A DNA stretch of 64,000 bases from Rhodobiaceae bacterium UBA7804 (GCA_002480495.1 DLCG01000009.1:212473-276472), one strand, 5' to 3'. Counted from the stretch's first letter, positions 24,870-34,354 are shown. The notes: a model not told the origin generated them from the sequence alone. Numbers and translations: made by a program.

Positions 24870-25904
24870 TCAGCCGATCCAGCGCAGCGCACGCTCGAAG
24901 AGGCCCACCGTGCTCGCATGGAGCTGGTCGCCTGTTTCCTTCGGCGCCTTGCCTTCGCAGGCGCGGGCATGCGTTCCCTCGAGGATGATGCCGAGCTTGT
25001 AGCAGGCGAGAACGCCATACCATTCGATATGGCTCATGTCGCGCGAGGTGCGCGCGCGGTAATGCTCGACGAGTTCATCCGCAGACGGAAAGCCCTCCCA
25101 GGGACGGACGCCGACCGCGCCGGCGGCAGGCCCTTCGCCCTGCGGCCAGGTGGCGAGAAGCCAGCCGAGATCGAGCAGCGGGTCGCCGATGGTGGTGAGC
25201 TCCCAGTCGACGATGGCGGCGAGTTCCGGCCCGTCATGGCGGAACATGACATTGGCGAGATGATAATCGCCATGGATGATGCCGGGCTCGAAAGCGGCGG
25301 GCCTGTTCGCTTCCAGCCATTTCGCAACCTTCGCGACGCCGGGAATGCCTTCCGGACCTGGCCATGAGGGGAACTCGCGGTAGGATTCGAGCTGGCCCTG
25401 CCAGCGCGCGACCTGACGTTCCAGGTAATTGTCCGGCTTGCCGAAACCCGCAAGGCCCGCCTTCTCGTAGTCGACGGCGCCGAGCGCGGCGATACCCTCG
25501 ACGAGGGAAAGGCCCATGCGGTGGCGGATGGCGGGATCGGAGGCGTGAAGCTCGGGAAGCGCGACCGTCGGATTGAAGCCGTCGATGGGCTCCATCAGGT
25601 AGAAGGCGGCGCCGATCACATCTTCTTCCGGGCAGGCGGCGATCAAGGCGGGATGCGGCACACCGCTTCCGGCAAGCGCGGCGAGCATGCGCGCCTCGCG
25701 GCGCATGGTGTCGTTCGAATTCTTTCTCAGATGAGGCGGCGGGCGGCGCAGCACATAGGTGCGCCCGTCGCGCACGAAACGAAGCAGGATATTCTGCGTG
25801 CCGCCGCCGAGCATGGCCGCATCCTCCAGCGGACCCTTGCCCAGCCCCTCCTTGTCCATCCAGCGCGCGAGCGCATGAAGATCGACGGGAATTGCGTCGC
25901 TCAT
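24870..25904 (-). CDS. APH-family phosphotransferase (ACAD10/11-like)
   Basis: 344-aa aminoglycoside-phosphotransferase-fold protein. The catalytic loop IHGDYHLANVMF (about 210-221) and the metal-binding IVDWELTTIGDPLLDLGW follow a GGGTQNILLRF nucleotide-binding region. This subgroup resembles the kinase domain of acyl-CoA dehydrogenase 10/11, which phosphorylates 4-hydroxyacyl-CoAs. In catabolic clusters such proteins are thought to activate hydroxylated acids, not to give drug resistance. It is first in a two-gene leftward unit with the SDR. Confidence 0.85.
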   Translation of the reverse strand: MSDAIPVDLHALARWMDKEGLGKGPLEDAAMLGGGTQNILLRFVRDGRTYVLRRPPPHLRKNSNDTMRREARMLAALAGSGVPHPALIAACPEEDVIGAAFYLMEPIDGFNPTVALPELHASDPAIRHRMGLSLVEGIAALGAVDYEKAGLAGFGKPDNYLERQVARWQGQLESYREFPSWPGPEGIPGVAKVAKWLEANRPAAFEPGIIHGDYHLANVMFRHDGPELAAIVDWELTTIGDPLLDLGWLLATWPQGEGPAAGAVGVRPWEGFPSADELVEHYRARTSRDMSHIEWYGVLACYKLGIILEGTHARACEGKAPKETGDQLHASTVGLFERALRWIG

Positions 25905-26101
25905 CGGCTGTTCCTCCCCGGCATTGGCCGTTCCGGACTTATCACAGGCGATTGCGCTTCTCCACCATGAGCGCAGCCGCCCGCGCCGCGCCGCAAGAAC
26001 GCTACGGAAGGGAATAACTTGTCCGTGAGACGCTTGCGATTGCGCGCCCGTGCTTTCAACATCGGAAGAACAAAGAAATTCGAGAGGAAGGCCGGACGAT
26101 A

Positions 26102-27358
26102 ATGGCAGGGAAGTACGATCTCATCATCGTGGGAGGCGGGATCGGCGGTTCCGCACTGGCAGCGACAATGGCGAAGGCGGGCCGCAGCGTGCTGCTGCTC
26201 GAAAAGAGCACGGTTTACGAAGACCATGTGCGCGGCGAATGGATTGCGCCCTGGGGCGTCGCGGAGACGAAGCGGCTCGGCTTCTACGATACGCTGGTGA
26301 AAGCGGGCGGACACCACCTCGCCCAGCATGTGAGCTATGACGAGACGCGCGCGCCCGAAGAGGCGGAGGCCGCACCGCTGCCGCTCGAAATGTTCGTGCC
26401 GGGCGTGCCGGGGCCACTCTGCATCGGCCATCCGCATCACTGCCAGACGCTGTTCGACGAGGCGGCGCGCGCCGGCGCGATGGCGGTCAGAGGCGTCAAT
26501 GTGACGAAGATCGAACCGGGCGCGAATCCGCGTGTCGAATACGAGCATGAGGGCAAGACGCATGAAGCGGCGGCGCGGCTCATCGTGGGCGCGGATGGGC
26601 GGGCCTCGGCGGTGCGCTCGGCCTGCAATATCGATCTGCACCAGGACAAGCCGCATCACATGTTCGGCGGATTGCTGGTCGAAGGCGCGGAAGGCTGGGA
26701 CGCGACAAGGCAGGCGATCGGCACGGAGGGCGACTTCGCCTTTCTCGCCTTCCCGCAGGGCAAGGGCCGCGTGCGCGTCTATGGCAGCTATTCGCTGAAC
26801 GAGCGGCGGCGCTTCGCGGGAGAGGAGGGCCCACGCGCCTTTCTCGAGGCCTTCCGCATGAACTGTGCGCCGGACAACAAATATCTCGCGGAGGCAAAAC
26901 CCGCGGGGCCGCTGCTCAGCTATTTCAACAACGACTCCTGGACGGACGTGCCTTTCGCGGAAGGCGCGATCCTGATCGGCGATGCGGCGGGCTGGAACGA
27001 CCCGATAAACGGGCTCGGGCTTTCGATCACCTATCGCGATGTGCGCATCGTGAGCGACCTCCTGAAGGAAAGCGACGACTGGCGCCCTGCCCTTTTCCAG
27101 CCTTATGCGGAAGAACGCTTCGAGCGGATGCGGCGGCTGCGCTTTGCCGGGCAGTTGCAGGCGGCACTCGACGCCGAGTTCGGCGAGGAGGCGCGCGAGA
27201 GGCGGCGGAGCTATCACGAACGCTCGAAGGCCGATCCCTCGATCGGCTCGCATGCCTTTGCGATCATGGCGGGGCCGGAGACGCTGCCGCCGGAAATGTT
27301 CACGGAAGAGCACCGCGCAAGAGTGCTTGGAACTACGGCAGAGGAGAATGCCCGATGA
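26102..27358 (+). CDS. FAD-dependent monooxygenase/oxidoreductase
   Basis: 418-aa flavoprotein of the aromatic hydroxylase / geranylgeranyl-reductase-like class. The N-terminal dinucleotide-binding IIVGGGIGGSALAATMAKAG (8-27), the GADGRASAVR motif in the middle, and LIGDAAGWNDPINGLGLS near 300 (flavin ribityl contact) are present. It starts a four-gene rightward operon; its stop overlaps the next start (ATGA). The substrate is unknown but the company of a small NTF2-fold protein, a kinase and an acyl-CoA synthetase suggests catabolism of a hydrophobic or cyclic compound. Confidence 0.87.
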   Translation: MAGKYDLIIVGGGIGGSALAATMAKAGRSVLLLEKSTVYEDHVRGEWIAPWGVAETKRLGFYDTLVKAGGHHLAQHVSYDETRAPEEAEAAPLPLEMFVPGVPGPLCIGHPHHCQTLFDEAARAGAMAVRGVNVTKIEPGANPRVEYEHEGKTHEAAARLIVGADGRASAVRSACNIDLHQDKPHHMFGGLLVEGAEGWDATRQAIGTEGDFAFLAFPQGKGRVRVYGSYSLNERRRFAGEEGPRAFLEAFRMNCAPDNKYLAEAKPAGPLLSYFNNDSWTDVPFAEGAILIGDAAGWNDPINGLGLSITYRDVRIVSDLLKESDDWRPALFQPYAEERFERMRRLRFAGQLQAALDAEFGEEARERRRSYHERSKADPSIGSHAFAIMAGPETLPPEMFTEEHRARVLGTTAEENAR

Positions 27359-27726
27359 GCGTCGATATCGAGGATTTCAACGCGCGCTGGCTCGCGAAAT
27401 GGACGGAGAAGGACGTTCCCGGTCTTCTGGCATTCTATTCGGCGGATACGATCTATCGCGATCCGCAGGTGCCGGACGGGCTCACGGGCGAGGAAGCGCT
27501 CGGCGCCTATCTCAAGCAGCTTTTCGACGGTACGCCGCCCATGCACTACGAGCCGCACGAAACCTGGAAGACGGAGAACGGGTTTTGCGGGCGCTGGTAC
27601 TGCACTATTTCCGCGCCCGACGGCACGAAGAGCCTGATGCGCGGCTTCGACCTCGTGGTGCTTGAAGGCGACCGCATCAAGCTCAATGAAGTCTATGTGC
27701 ATAATGTGACGAAGATCCCCGGCTGA
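27355..27726 (+). CDS. NTF2-like/SnoaL-type small protein
   Basis: 123 aa with the NTF2-fold pattern: W...W.EKDVPGLLAFYSADTIYRDP near the N-terminus, and GRWYCTISAPDG and MRGFDLVVLEGDRIKLNEVY in the C-terminal strands. Members are isomerases, cyclases or ligand carriers acting on polyketide- or steroid-like substrates. It overlaps the FAD enzyme gene by four bases and probably handles its product or substrate. Confidence 0.8.
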   Translation: MSVDIEDFNARWLAKWTEKDVPGLLAFYSADTIYRDPQVPDGLTGEEALGAYLKQLFDGTPPMHYEPHETWKTENGFCGRWYCTISAPDGTKSLMRGFDLVVLEGDRIKLNEVYVHNVTKIPG

Positions 27727-27772
27727 CGGGAGAACCGGCGGCAAGAAGCCGGAACAAGAATGGGAGAACGAA

Positions 27773-28861
27773 ATGGGAGAGGCGCTCGAACTGCCGATAC
27801 TGGCGTCGTCGGAGATCACACCGGAATGGATGACCGGCGCATTGCGCAAGGCCGGACATGAGGTGACGGTGAAGGAGCTTGCGGGCAAGCGCGTGGGCAC
27901 GGGGCAAGTGGGCGAGAGCGTGCGCTTCGCGCTGACCTATTCGGGCGATGCCAAAGGCGCCCCCTCGACCGTGGTCGGCAAGTTTCCCTCTTCCGATCCC
28001 GACAGCCGCGCGACGGGCGTCAATTTCGGCAACTATATCCGTGAGGTCAATTTCTATCGCGACCTGAAGGCGAGCGCGGGCGTTACGACGCCCATCTGCC
28101 TTCACGCGGATGTCGATCCGGAAACGAGCGACTTCGTGCTTCTCATGGAAGACCTGGCGCCCGCCCAGCCGGGCGATCAGATGAAGGGAACAAGCGTGGC
28201 GGAAGCGGCGCTCGTTCTCGAGGAGGCGGCGAAACTTCATGCCTCGCACTGGAACGACGAGGCGATGGACGATTTGCCATGGCTGTTCGAAACGAAGGCC
28301 GCGCCGAAGCGCACACAGCCCGATCTGATCAAGCTGCTCTGGCAAGGTTTCCGCGAACGCTACGGATCTCGCATTCCCGCCGATTGCGTCGAGATCGGCG
28401 AGGCGATCACGCGCAATTACGAGTTCTTCAAGGACGGTTACGACGGCCCGAAATGCCTGACGCATAACGACTTCCGGCCCGACAACATGATGTTCGGCAC
28501 GGCCGAGGGCGGCTATCCTGTCGCAGTCGTCGACTGGCAGTCGATCGGCTATGGCTGCTGCATGGCGGATGTTTCCTACTTCCTCAGCGGCGCGCTGAAG
28601 CGGGAGGAGCGGAAGACGCATGAGCACGAGCTCCTCTCCACCTATCACCGCAGGCTCGGCGAGCTTGGCGTTACCGGCTATTCCTTCGAGGAGATGATGA
28701 AGCACTACGCGCTTTTCAGCTTCTCGCTCTTCAACATGGCCTTCACCGCTTCGATGATCGTCGAGCGGACGGAGCGCGGCGACAACATGTTCTTCCAGAT
28801 GCTGCGCGGCGGCGCGGACCATGTGCTCGATACGGGAGCGCTCGACCTTCTTCCCCATTGA
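27773..28861 (+). CDS. APH/EcKinase-like phosphotransferase
   Basis: 362-aa kinase-fold protein of the ecdysteroid-kinase-like branch: catalytic HNDFRPDNMMF near 230, metal site VVDWQSIGYG near 248, and LLMEDLAPAQPGDQ in the hinge. The length and motifs fit proteins that phosphorylate hydroxyl groups on sterol- or lipid-like compounds. A GGAGAACGAA site precedes the ATG. It is the second APH-fold protein in this cluster, the other being on the opposite strand at 24.9 kb. Confidence 0.82.
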   Translation: MGEALELPILASSEITPEWMTGALRKAGHEVTVKELAGKRVGTGQVGESVRFALTYSGDAKGAPSTVVGKFPSSDPDSRATGVNFGNYIREVNFYRDLKASAGVTTPICLHADVDPETSDFVLLMEDLAPAQPGDQMKGTSVAEAALVLEEAAKLHASHWNDEAMDDLPWLFETKAAPKRTQPDLIKLLWQGFRERYGSRIPADCVEIGEAITRNYEFFKDGYDGPKCLTHNDFRPDNMMFGTAEGGYPVAVVDWQSIGYGCCMADVSYFLSGALKREERKTHEHELLSTYHRRLGELGVTGYSFEEMMKHYALFSFSLFNMAFTASMIVERTERGDNMFFQMLRGGADHVLDTGALDLLPH

Positions 28862-28908
28862 GCCTGCCCCCGCCCCGGCCGATAATGACGCCGGGGAAGA
28901 GGGAGGAC

Positions 28909-30594
28909 ATGATGAGGCAAGCCCATGTGCGCGGCGCCACGACACCGCCGCTTCGCGAAGAGACGATCGGCGCAGCGCTGAAGGCGGCAGCGGAAAACTG
29001 GCCGGATACGGAGGCGCTCGTCTCCGTGCATCAGGGCATTCGCTGGACCTATGCCGATCTCGATGAAAAGTCCGATGCGCTGGCTGCCGGACTGCTGGCG
29101 CTCGGGCTCCGGCGCGGCGACCGGCTCGGCATCTGGTCGCCCAACAACGCCGAATGGACGCTGACGCAATTTGCGACGGCCAAGATCGGCGTCATCCTCG
29201 TCAACATCAACCCAGCCTATCGCCTCTCCGAACTCGAATATACGCTGAACAAGGTGGGCGTCTCCGCGCTCGTTACGCCGGAGAGGTTCAAGACGTCCGA
29301 ATATGTGGCGATGGTGGAAGAGCTTGCGCCAGAGATCCCGCGCTCGACAGGCGTCATCGCCTCTGCGCGCCTGCCGCACCTGAAACAGGCGATCCAGATC
29401 GGAGACGCGCCGCGCAAGGGCTGGCGAAACTTCGGCGAGATTGCCGGGCTTGCCGGCGAGGAAGAACGCCGCATGCTCGCCGTGACGGAACGCGACCTCG
29501 ACTGCCGCGATGCGATCAACATCCAGTTCACCAGCGGGACGACGGGCCTGCCGAAAGGTGCGACGCTATCGCATCACAATATTCTCAATAACGGTTTCTT
29601 CGTCGGCCGCAGTATCGGACTCAAGCAGGGCAACCGGCTCTGCATTCCCGTGCCGCTCTATCATTGCTTCGGCATGGTGATGGGCAATCTCGGCTGCCTG
29701 ACGCATGGCGCGACCATGGTCTATCCGGCGGAGGCCTTCGATCCGCTGGCCGTGCTTCAGGCCGTACAGGAGGAACGCTGCACCGGTCTCTATGGCGTGC
29801 CGACCATGTTCATCGCCGAACTTTCCCATCCCGACTTCGCGACATTCGACCTCTCCTCGCTTCGCACGGGCTGCATGGCGGGCTCGCCCTGCCCTGTCGA
29901 GGTGATGAAGCAGGTGATCTCCGCCATGCATATGACGGATGTCACCATCGCCTATGGCATGACGGAGACGAGTCCGGTGAGCTTTCAGACGGGCGAGGAC
30001 GACCCGCTGGAGCGGCGCGTCTCGACCATCGGCCGCGTGCAACCGCATCTCGAGTGCAAGATCGTCGATGCCGATGGCAAGACAGTGCCGCGCGGAACGC
30101 CGGGGGAGCTTTGCACGCGTGGCTATTCAGTCATGATCGGTTATTGGGACGACCCCGAGAAGACGGCGGAAGCCATCGACGAGGAAGGGTGGATGCATAC
30201 GGGCGACCTCGCCACCATCGACGAGGAAGGCTATGGCAACATTGTCGGCCGGCTGAAGGACATGGTGATCCGCGGCGGCGAAAACGTCTACCCGCGCGAG
30301 ATCGAGGAATATCTCTACCGCCATCCGAAGATCGAAGACGTTGCAGTGGTCGGCGTGCCCGATCCGAAGTTCGGCGAGGAGATCTGCGCCTGGGTGAAGT
30401 TGAAGCCGGGCGAAAGCGCCACGGAAGAAGAGATCAAGGCTTTCTGCAAGGGCCAGATCGCGCATTACAAGGTGCCGCGCTATGTGCGCTTCGTCGGGGA
30501 GTTCCCGATGACGGTGACGGGCAAGGTGCAGAAGTTCCAGATCCGCGACGCGATGATCGAGGAGCTGAAACTCGAAGTGGCGAAGACGGCATAA
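28909..30594 (+). CDS. AMP-forming acyl-CoA synthetase
   Basis: 561-aa ANL-superfamily ligase. The P-loop TSGTTGLPKG, YGMTETSP, TGDLA, RGGENVYPREIEE and the C-terminal catalytic Lys (TVTGKVQKFQI) are intact. The pattern resembles medium-chain acyl-CoA synthetases. The ATG at 28909 follows GAGGGAGG; an upstream TTG in frame overlaps the previous gene but is less likely. As last gene of the operon it would activate the carboxylic acid substrate or product as CoA thioester for beta-oxidation. Confidence 0.9.
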   Translation: MMRQAHVRGATTPPLREETIGAALKAAAENWPDTEALVSVHQGIRWTYADLDEKSDALAAGLLALGLRRGDRLGIWSPNNAEWTLTQFATAKIGVILVNINPAYRLSELEYTLNKVGVSALVTPERFKTSEYVAMVEELAPEIPRSTGVIASARLPHLKQAIQIGDAPRKGWRNFGEIAGLAGEEERRMLAVTERDLDCRDAINIQFTSGTTGLPKGATLSHHNILNNGFFVGRSIGLKQGNRLCIPVPLYHCFGMVMGNLGCLTHGATMVYPAEAFDPLAVLQAVQEERCTGLYGVPTMFIAELSHPDFATFDLSSLRTGCMAGSPCPVEVMKQVISAMHMTDVTIAYGMTETSPVSFQTGEDDPLERRVSTIGRVQPHLECKIVDADGKTVPRGTPGELCTRGYSVMIGYWDDPEKTAEAIDEEGWMHTGDLATIDEEGYGNIVGRLKDMVIRGGENVYPREIEEYLYRHPKIEDVAVVGVPDPKFGEEICAWVKLKPGESATEEEIKAFCKGQIAHYKVPRYVRFVGEFPMTVTGKVQKFQIRDAMIEELKLEVAKTA

Positions 30595-30608
30595 AGCCAG
30601 CGCGGCGC

Positions 30609-30644
30609 AAAAAAGCCGCCGCCCGTGGCAAAGGGCGGCGGCTT
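30609..30644 (-). terminator. Strong intrinsic terminator between convergent genes
   Basis: AAGCCGCCGCCC, an 8-nt loop, then GGGCGGCGGCTT, a perfect 12-bp stem. The A-run on its left (30609-30614) gives a U-tract for leftward transcripts, so it terminates the nitronate monooxygenase gene; the stem probably also stops the acyl-CoA synthetase operon. Confidence 0.8.
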
Positions 30645-30661
30645 CGCTGCATACAGTATTC

Positions 30662-31639
30662 TCAGGCCGCGAGGAAACCCTCAAGGCGCTTGCGGATGAT
30701 CTGTTCGGCTTCCGCGACCATGCCCTCGATCAGTTCCTTGCAGGTCGGAATGTCGTGGATGAGGCCGGCGACCATGCCGCAGCTCCATGCGCCCGCATCC
30801 ATCTCGCCGCCCTGCATGACGCGCGGATAGACGCCGCCGACGAGTTCCTTGATGTCGTCGATCGTCGTGGCCGCGCCCTTCGTCTTCTCGATCTCGACGA
30901 TCTTATCGACAGCGGCATTCGCCAGCACGCGCTCAGTGTTGCGAAGCGGGCGCATGATGAGGCGCGTGTCGAGCTCGGAAGCGGCGATGAGCGCCTTCTT
31001 CACATTCTCGTGCACGGGCGCTTCCTTCGTGGCGATGAAGCGCGTGCCCATGTTGATACCGTCGGCACCGAGCGCAAGCGCCGCGACGAGCTGCGAGGCC
31101 GTGCCCATGCCGCCCGAGGCGACGAAGGGCACCTTCAGCTCTTCCGCCGCGCGGGGCAGCAGGATCATGTTCGGAATGTCATCCTCGCCCGGATGGCCGC
31201 CGCATTCGAAACCGTCGACGCTGACCGCGTCGCAGCCGATGCGTTCGGCCTTCAGCGAATGACGGACCGAGGTGCATTTGTGGATCACCTTGATGCCCGC
31301 TTCCTTCATCTTGGGCATATAGGCCTCGGGGCTGCGGCCCGCCGTTTCCACGATCTTCACGCCGCCCGCGATGATGGCATCGATGTATTCGGGGTAAGGC
31401 GGATTGGCGAAACCCGGCAGGAAGGTGAGGTTCACGCCGAAGGGCTTGTCGGTCATGTCGTTGCACTTCGCGATTTCCTTCGCGAGGGCTTCCGGCGTCG
31501 GCTGGGTGAGGCCGGTAATGATGCCGAGACCGCCGGCGTTCGAAACGGCGGAAGCCATTTCGGCAAGGCCGACGAAATGCATTCCGCCCTGGATGACCGG
31601 ATGCTTGATGCCGAAGAGTTCGGTTATGCGCGTCTTCAT
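30662..31639 (-). CDS. Nitronate monooxygenase / 2-nitropropane dioxygenase-like FMN enzyme
   Basis: 325-aa TIM-barrel flavoprotein. The N-terminal KHPVIQGGMHFVGLAEMASA and GGLGIITG, the middle VSVDGFECGGHPGEDD and VASGGMGTASQLVAALALGADGINMGTRF bind FMN. The family includes nitronate monooxygenases and enoyl-reductase (FabK)-like enzymes, so nitronate as substrate is only the default name. The start MKTRITEL at 31639 is preferred to the open upstream extension. It is monocistronic. Confidence 0.87.
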   Translation of the reverse strand: MKTRITELFGIKHPVIQGGMHFVGLAEMASAVSNAGGLGIITGLTQPTPEALAKEIAKCNDMTDKPFGVNLTFLPGFANPPYPEYIDAIIAGGVKIVETAGRSPEAYMPKMKEAGIKVIHKCTSVRHSLKAERIGCDAVSVDGFECGGHPGEDDIPNMILLPRAAEELKVPFVASGGMGTASQLVAALALGADGINMGTRFIATKEAPVHENVKKALIAASELDTRLIMRPLRNTERVLANAAVDKIVEIEKTKGAATTIDDIKELVGGVYPRVMQGGEMDAGAWSCGMVAGLIHDIPTCKELIEGMVAEAEQIIRKRLEGFLAA

Positions 31640-31816
31640 GAAAGGCGTCTCCCAAATGCTTGATGGGCTCCCCCTTCGCGGGGCGCCGCTTCCTGAAGGC
31701 CAAGATAGCCCTATCGGTGCGATTTCGGAACTTGGGCCGGGCGCCAAATCCGTTCACATGCGAACAGCCGGTTGCGCCTTTCTGCGTTTCCGCCGGGGTC
31801 CCCTGCGGCAGACGGG

Positions 31817-33454
31817 TCAGAGCGTCTCCAGGCCGAGGGCGGACACGAGAGTGGCAAGCGCGGGCGCCTCGTGGATGAAGCCGTAGCGGATCACGTCATG
31901 TTCGACGGGGGCGACGCCGAAGCGCTCATAGAGAAGATCCATCTTCTTTTCGAGGGCCGCTCCTGTGGACGAGGGCTGACGGACGGTCGCGAGGACCAGC
32001 ACATCACGGCTTGCCGCGCTCGCATTGTCGTTGCCGAAAAGACGGCCGACACCCGGCAGATCGCTCAAACCCGTCTGGCCGGAGCCTGCATCCTTCACCA
32101 CGGCGGAAGAGAGCTTGCCGATCAGCACAGCCGCGCCGAATGGAAAGGTGCCGTTTATGTCGAAGATCAGCTTGTCGGTATTCAGGGACTGGAAGTTTGC
32201 CGAAGAGGCTGCTTCGGCATCGAGGATCGAGAACTCGATACCCGCTGTCATGGTGACGGAAGTCTCGGTCAGCACGACCGGCTCGATCGACATCTTGACG
32301 CCGATTTCCTTTTCGAAGTCGCCACTGCCGCCGTCTCCGCTCGCGACGATATAGACTTCGGTGCCGTCGAATATCTCGGAGCGCTCCCCCAGGCGCGCGA
32401 CGATGGAGGGAGAGGCGTCGATCGTCACGAAATTGCGGCGGTCGCTCGCAATGCTCAAGGCATATGTGACGTCGGGAATTTCCACCGAAACCGAACTCGT
32501 CAGCGTCGACGACGAATTGTTGCTGCCGGACGGGTTGGAGTAGGTGAAATCGAGAAGCTGGGCGCCAAACTGGAGTTCAAGCGCCGAGAGCAAGTCGATG
32601 CCCGCGGAAGATGCACTCTCCCCGTTGCGCCGGATGATATAGGCATCGACGATGACGTTCTGCCTTTCGCAGAGCGCGCTCAGGCGTTCCGCCTCGGCAG
32701 GCGTGGCGGGCCTTTCGTCGCCCTCGTCGTCGATGAAGCTGAAGTCGAGCTTTATGTCCGAGAGATCGTGGGCGTCCCCGTCGTCATCATCGTCGTCATC
32801 ATCATCATCGTCGTCGTCGTCATCATCCTCATCCTCGAGCGCGCGGCAGATGAACTCCTCGTCCTCCCTTCTCGCGCCGCTCAGCGGCGGCACGACGGTT
32901 CGCGCCCGGGAGGCCCCGGCATCGGCCGCATAGGCGGCGGTCATATAGCTCGAGACGGCGTCGTCGCCCGCCTCGCGGGCGGAAAGCGCGCGCCTGTGCA
33001 GGCTGTAGGCCAGTTGCTCGTATCCGCCGCGAAGCGCGGCAAGTGCTGCGGCATTCCAGAGCGCGGCATGGTCGGCAATCGAAGCCGCCTCCACAAAGGC
33101 GTTCATCGACTGCTCGTAGTTGCCCAGCATGTCGTGAACGATACCGGCGTAGAACCAGGCCGGCCAATAGTCGCGGGAGAGGCGCGCGGCTGTTTCAAAA
33201 CCGACGCGGGCGAGATGAAGGTCGAAATCGGTGCGATCTTCCTTGCGCAGAAGATAAAGCGCGCGCGCCAGATGCGTCTCGTAGAAGCGCGGCCGCGCGG
33301 CGAGATCGGGGGCGGGGGCAACAACTTTCGGCTGGTTGAACGCCGCCAGCACCTGCCTGTTCCTTTCGAGCTGGGAGCCCGAGGCGCACCCTGCAAGCAC
33401 AAGACCGAAAGCAAGCGACGCAAGGCTCGCCTTGCCGCATCTGCGGACGTTCAT
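31817..33454 (-). CDS. Secretin-like lipoprotein with a poly-aspartate tract
   Basis: 545-aa predicted lipoprotein (signal FGLVLAGCASG, lipobox Cys). Residues about 30-215 look like helical TPR-type repeats. Then comes a run of about 16 Asp near residue 220, and a C-terminal half resembling the secretin (GspD/PilQ) core: VEIPDVTYALSIASD, SVTMTAGIEFSI, and the hallmark GLSDLPGVGRLFGND near 475, followed by DVLVLATVR. The N0/N1 ring-building domains of true secretins are missing. The start at 33454 has GGGGGGAA. No other secretion genes are nearby, so it may be an orphan gate or a pilus/export accessory lipoprotein. Confidence 0.7.
   Translation of the reverse strand: MNVRRCGKASLASLAFGLVLAGCASGSQLERNRQVLAAFNQPKVVAPAPDLAARPRFYETHLARALYLLRKEDRTDFDLHLARVGFETAARLSRDYWPAWFYAGIVHDMLGNYEQSMNAFVEAASIADHAALWNAAALAALRGGYEQLAYSLHRRALSAREAGDDAVSSYMTAAYAADAGASRARTVVPPLSGARREDEEFICRALEDEDDDDDDDDDDDDDDDDGDAHDLSDIKLDFSFIDDEGDERPATPAEAERLSALCERQNVIVDAYIIRRNGESASSAGIDLLSALELQFGAQLLDFTYSNPSGSNNSSSTLTSSVSVEIPDVTYALSIASDRRNFVTIDASPSIVARLGERSEIFDGTEVYIVASGDGGSGDFEKEIGVKMSIEPVVLTETSVTMTAGIEFSILDAEAASSANFQSLNTDKLIFDINGTFPFGAAVLIGKLSSAVVKDAGSGQTGLSDLPGVGRLFGNDNASAASRDVLVLATVRQPSSTGAALEKKMDLLYERFGVAPVEHDVIRYGFIHEAPALATLVSALGLETL
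32778..32836. repeat. Trinucleotide (GTC/ATC) microsatellite
   Basis: About 19 consecutive GTC, ATC or CTC triplets, encoding the Asp/Glu-rich tract of the secretin-like lipoprotein on the minus strand. Unit changes keep the frame, so copy number could vary between strains without killing the gene. Confidence 0.85.
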
Positions 33455-33585
33455 TCGATTATTCCCCCCGGAACATACTCCTTCGAACACGCGAGCGGAC
33501 CGGAAACGTATGCACACCCACTCAAAGGCATGCATACATCCCCGGCCCAGCCGTCATATCATTTAGCCTACAGGCGGGAAGTCTC

Positions 33586-34125
33586 CTACCTGTTTTCGAG
33601 GCAGAGCGCCTGCATGTATTTCTTGCCGTCGCCGGCCTTCGTGAACATCAGGAAGCCCTTGTAGTGCTTGCCGTCGGTCTCGGCCTTGTAGGTCGCGGTA
33701 TAAGTATCGGGAAGCGCGTTGCCGTTCGCGTCGTAGACCGTGGGCTGCTTCTCGAAGTTGAAGGGGCTGATTTCCTTGTAGCTGTCGTCGTTGCAATAGA
33801 CGCCACCCCAGCGAATCGTTTCCGCGTTTCCGTCGTAAACCGCCAGCAGACACTTGCCGTCGCGGGGGCGGAAACGAAGCTTCGTATCGTTGTCGGACTG
33901 AACCTTGTTGTCGCCGTCGATATAGACCTTGATCTGGCTTTCCTGAACCGAGGCGCTGTTATCGAAGGAGGTGTAGGTGTCGACGCAATCGATATTCACG
34001 TCGTCGTTGCTCTCAAGGCCGCTCTTCGCGTCCTTGTAGCAATTGCACTTGTATTCGGCGGCGGCGGCGGGCATCGCGAAGGCGACGCCGGCGAAAAGGA
34101 TGGCGCAGAGAAGCGGATATCGCAT
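33586..34125 (-). CDS. Secreted cysteine-containing protein of unknown function
   Basis: 179 aa with a signal peptide (MRYPLLCAILFAGVAFAMPA, cleavage near AAA-EYKC). The mature part has six cysteines in a scattered pattern (CNC near the start, then three, one near the C-terminal ALCLENR), many Asp, Asn, Lys and Tyr, and no recognisable family; disulfide-stabilised and periplasmic or extracellular is likely. The start at 34125 follows AAGAGGT. It sits 131 bp upstream of the secretin-like lipoprotein gene in the same direction and could be its cargo, which is speculation. Confidence 0.65.
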   Translation of the reverse strand: MRYPLLCAILFAGVAFAMPAAAAEYKCNCYKDAKSGLESNDDVNIDCVDTYTSFDNSASVQESQIKVYIDGDNKVQSDNDTKLRFRPRDGKCLLAVYDGNAETIRWGGVYCNDDSYKEISPFNFEKQPTVYDANGNALPDTYTATYKAETDGKHYKGFLMFTKAGDGKKYMQALCLENR

Positions 34126-34354
34126 GGGACCTCTTGGTTGCATCGTTTTTGACATCTGCGTCCGCGCTTCCTGCTTGCGTCGCGCGGCGGAAATACAATT
34201 GGCACAAGACATGCCATATTTCAAGCCCGCTCACATGACATTTTTCTTTCAAAAAGCCGTGCCGCCGGGAAAAGCCTCCTTCGCCCCGCTTGACGGAACA
34301 TTGTTACGTCATCAATAGTGTCAATAATTCAAGGGCATAGGGAGGACAGCCTGC

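Noticed and set aside
32778..32836. Frameshift at the trinucleotide tract
   Set aside because: All units are triplets; the frame continues intact into the secretin-like half.
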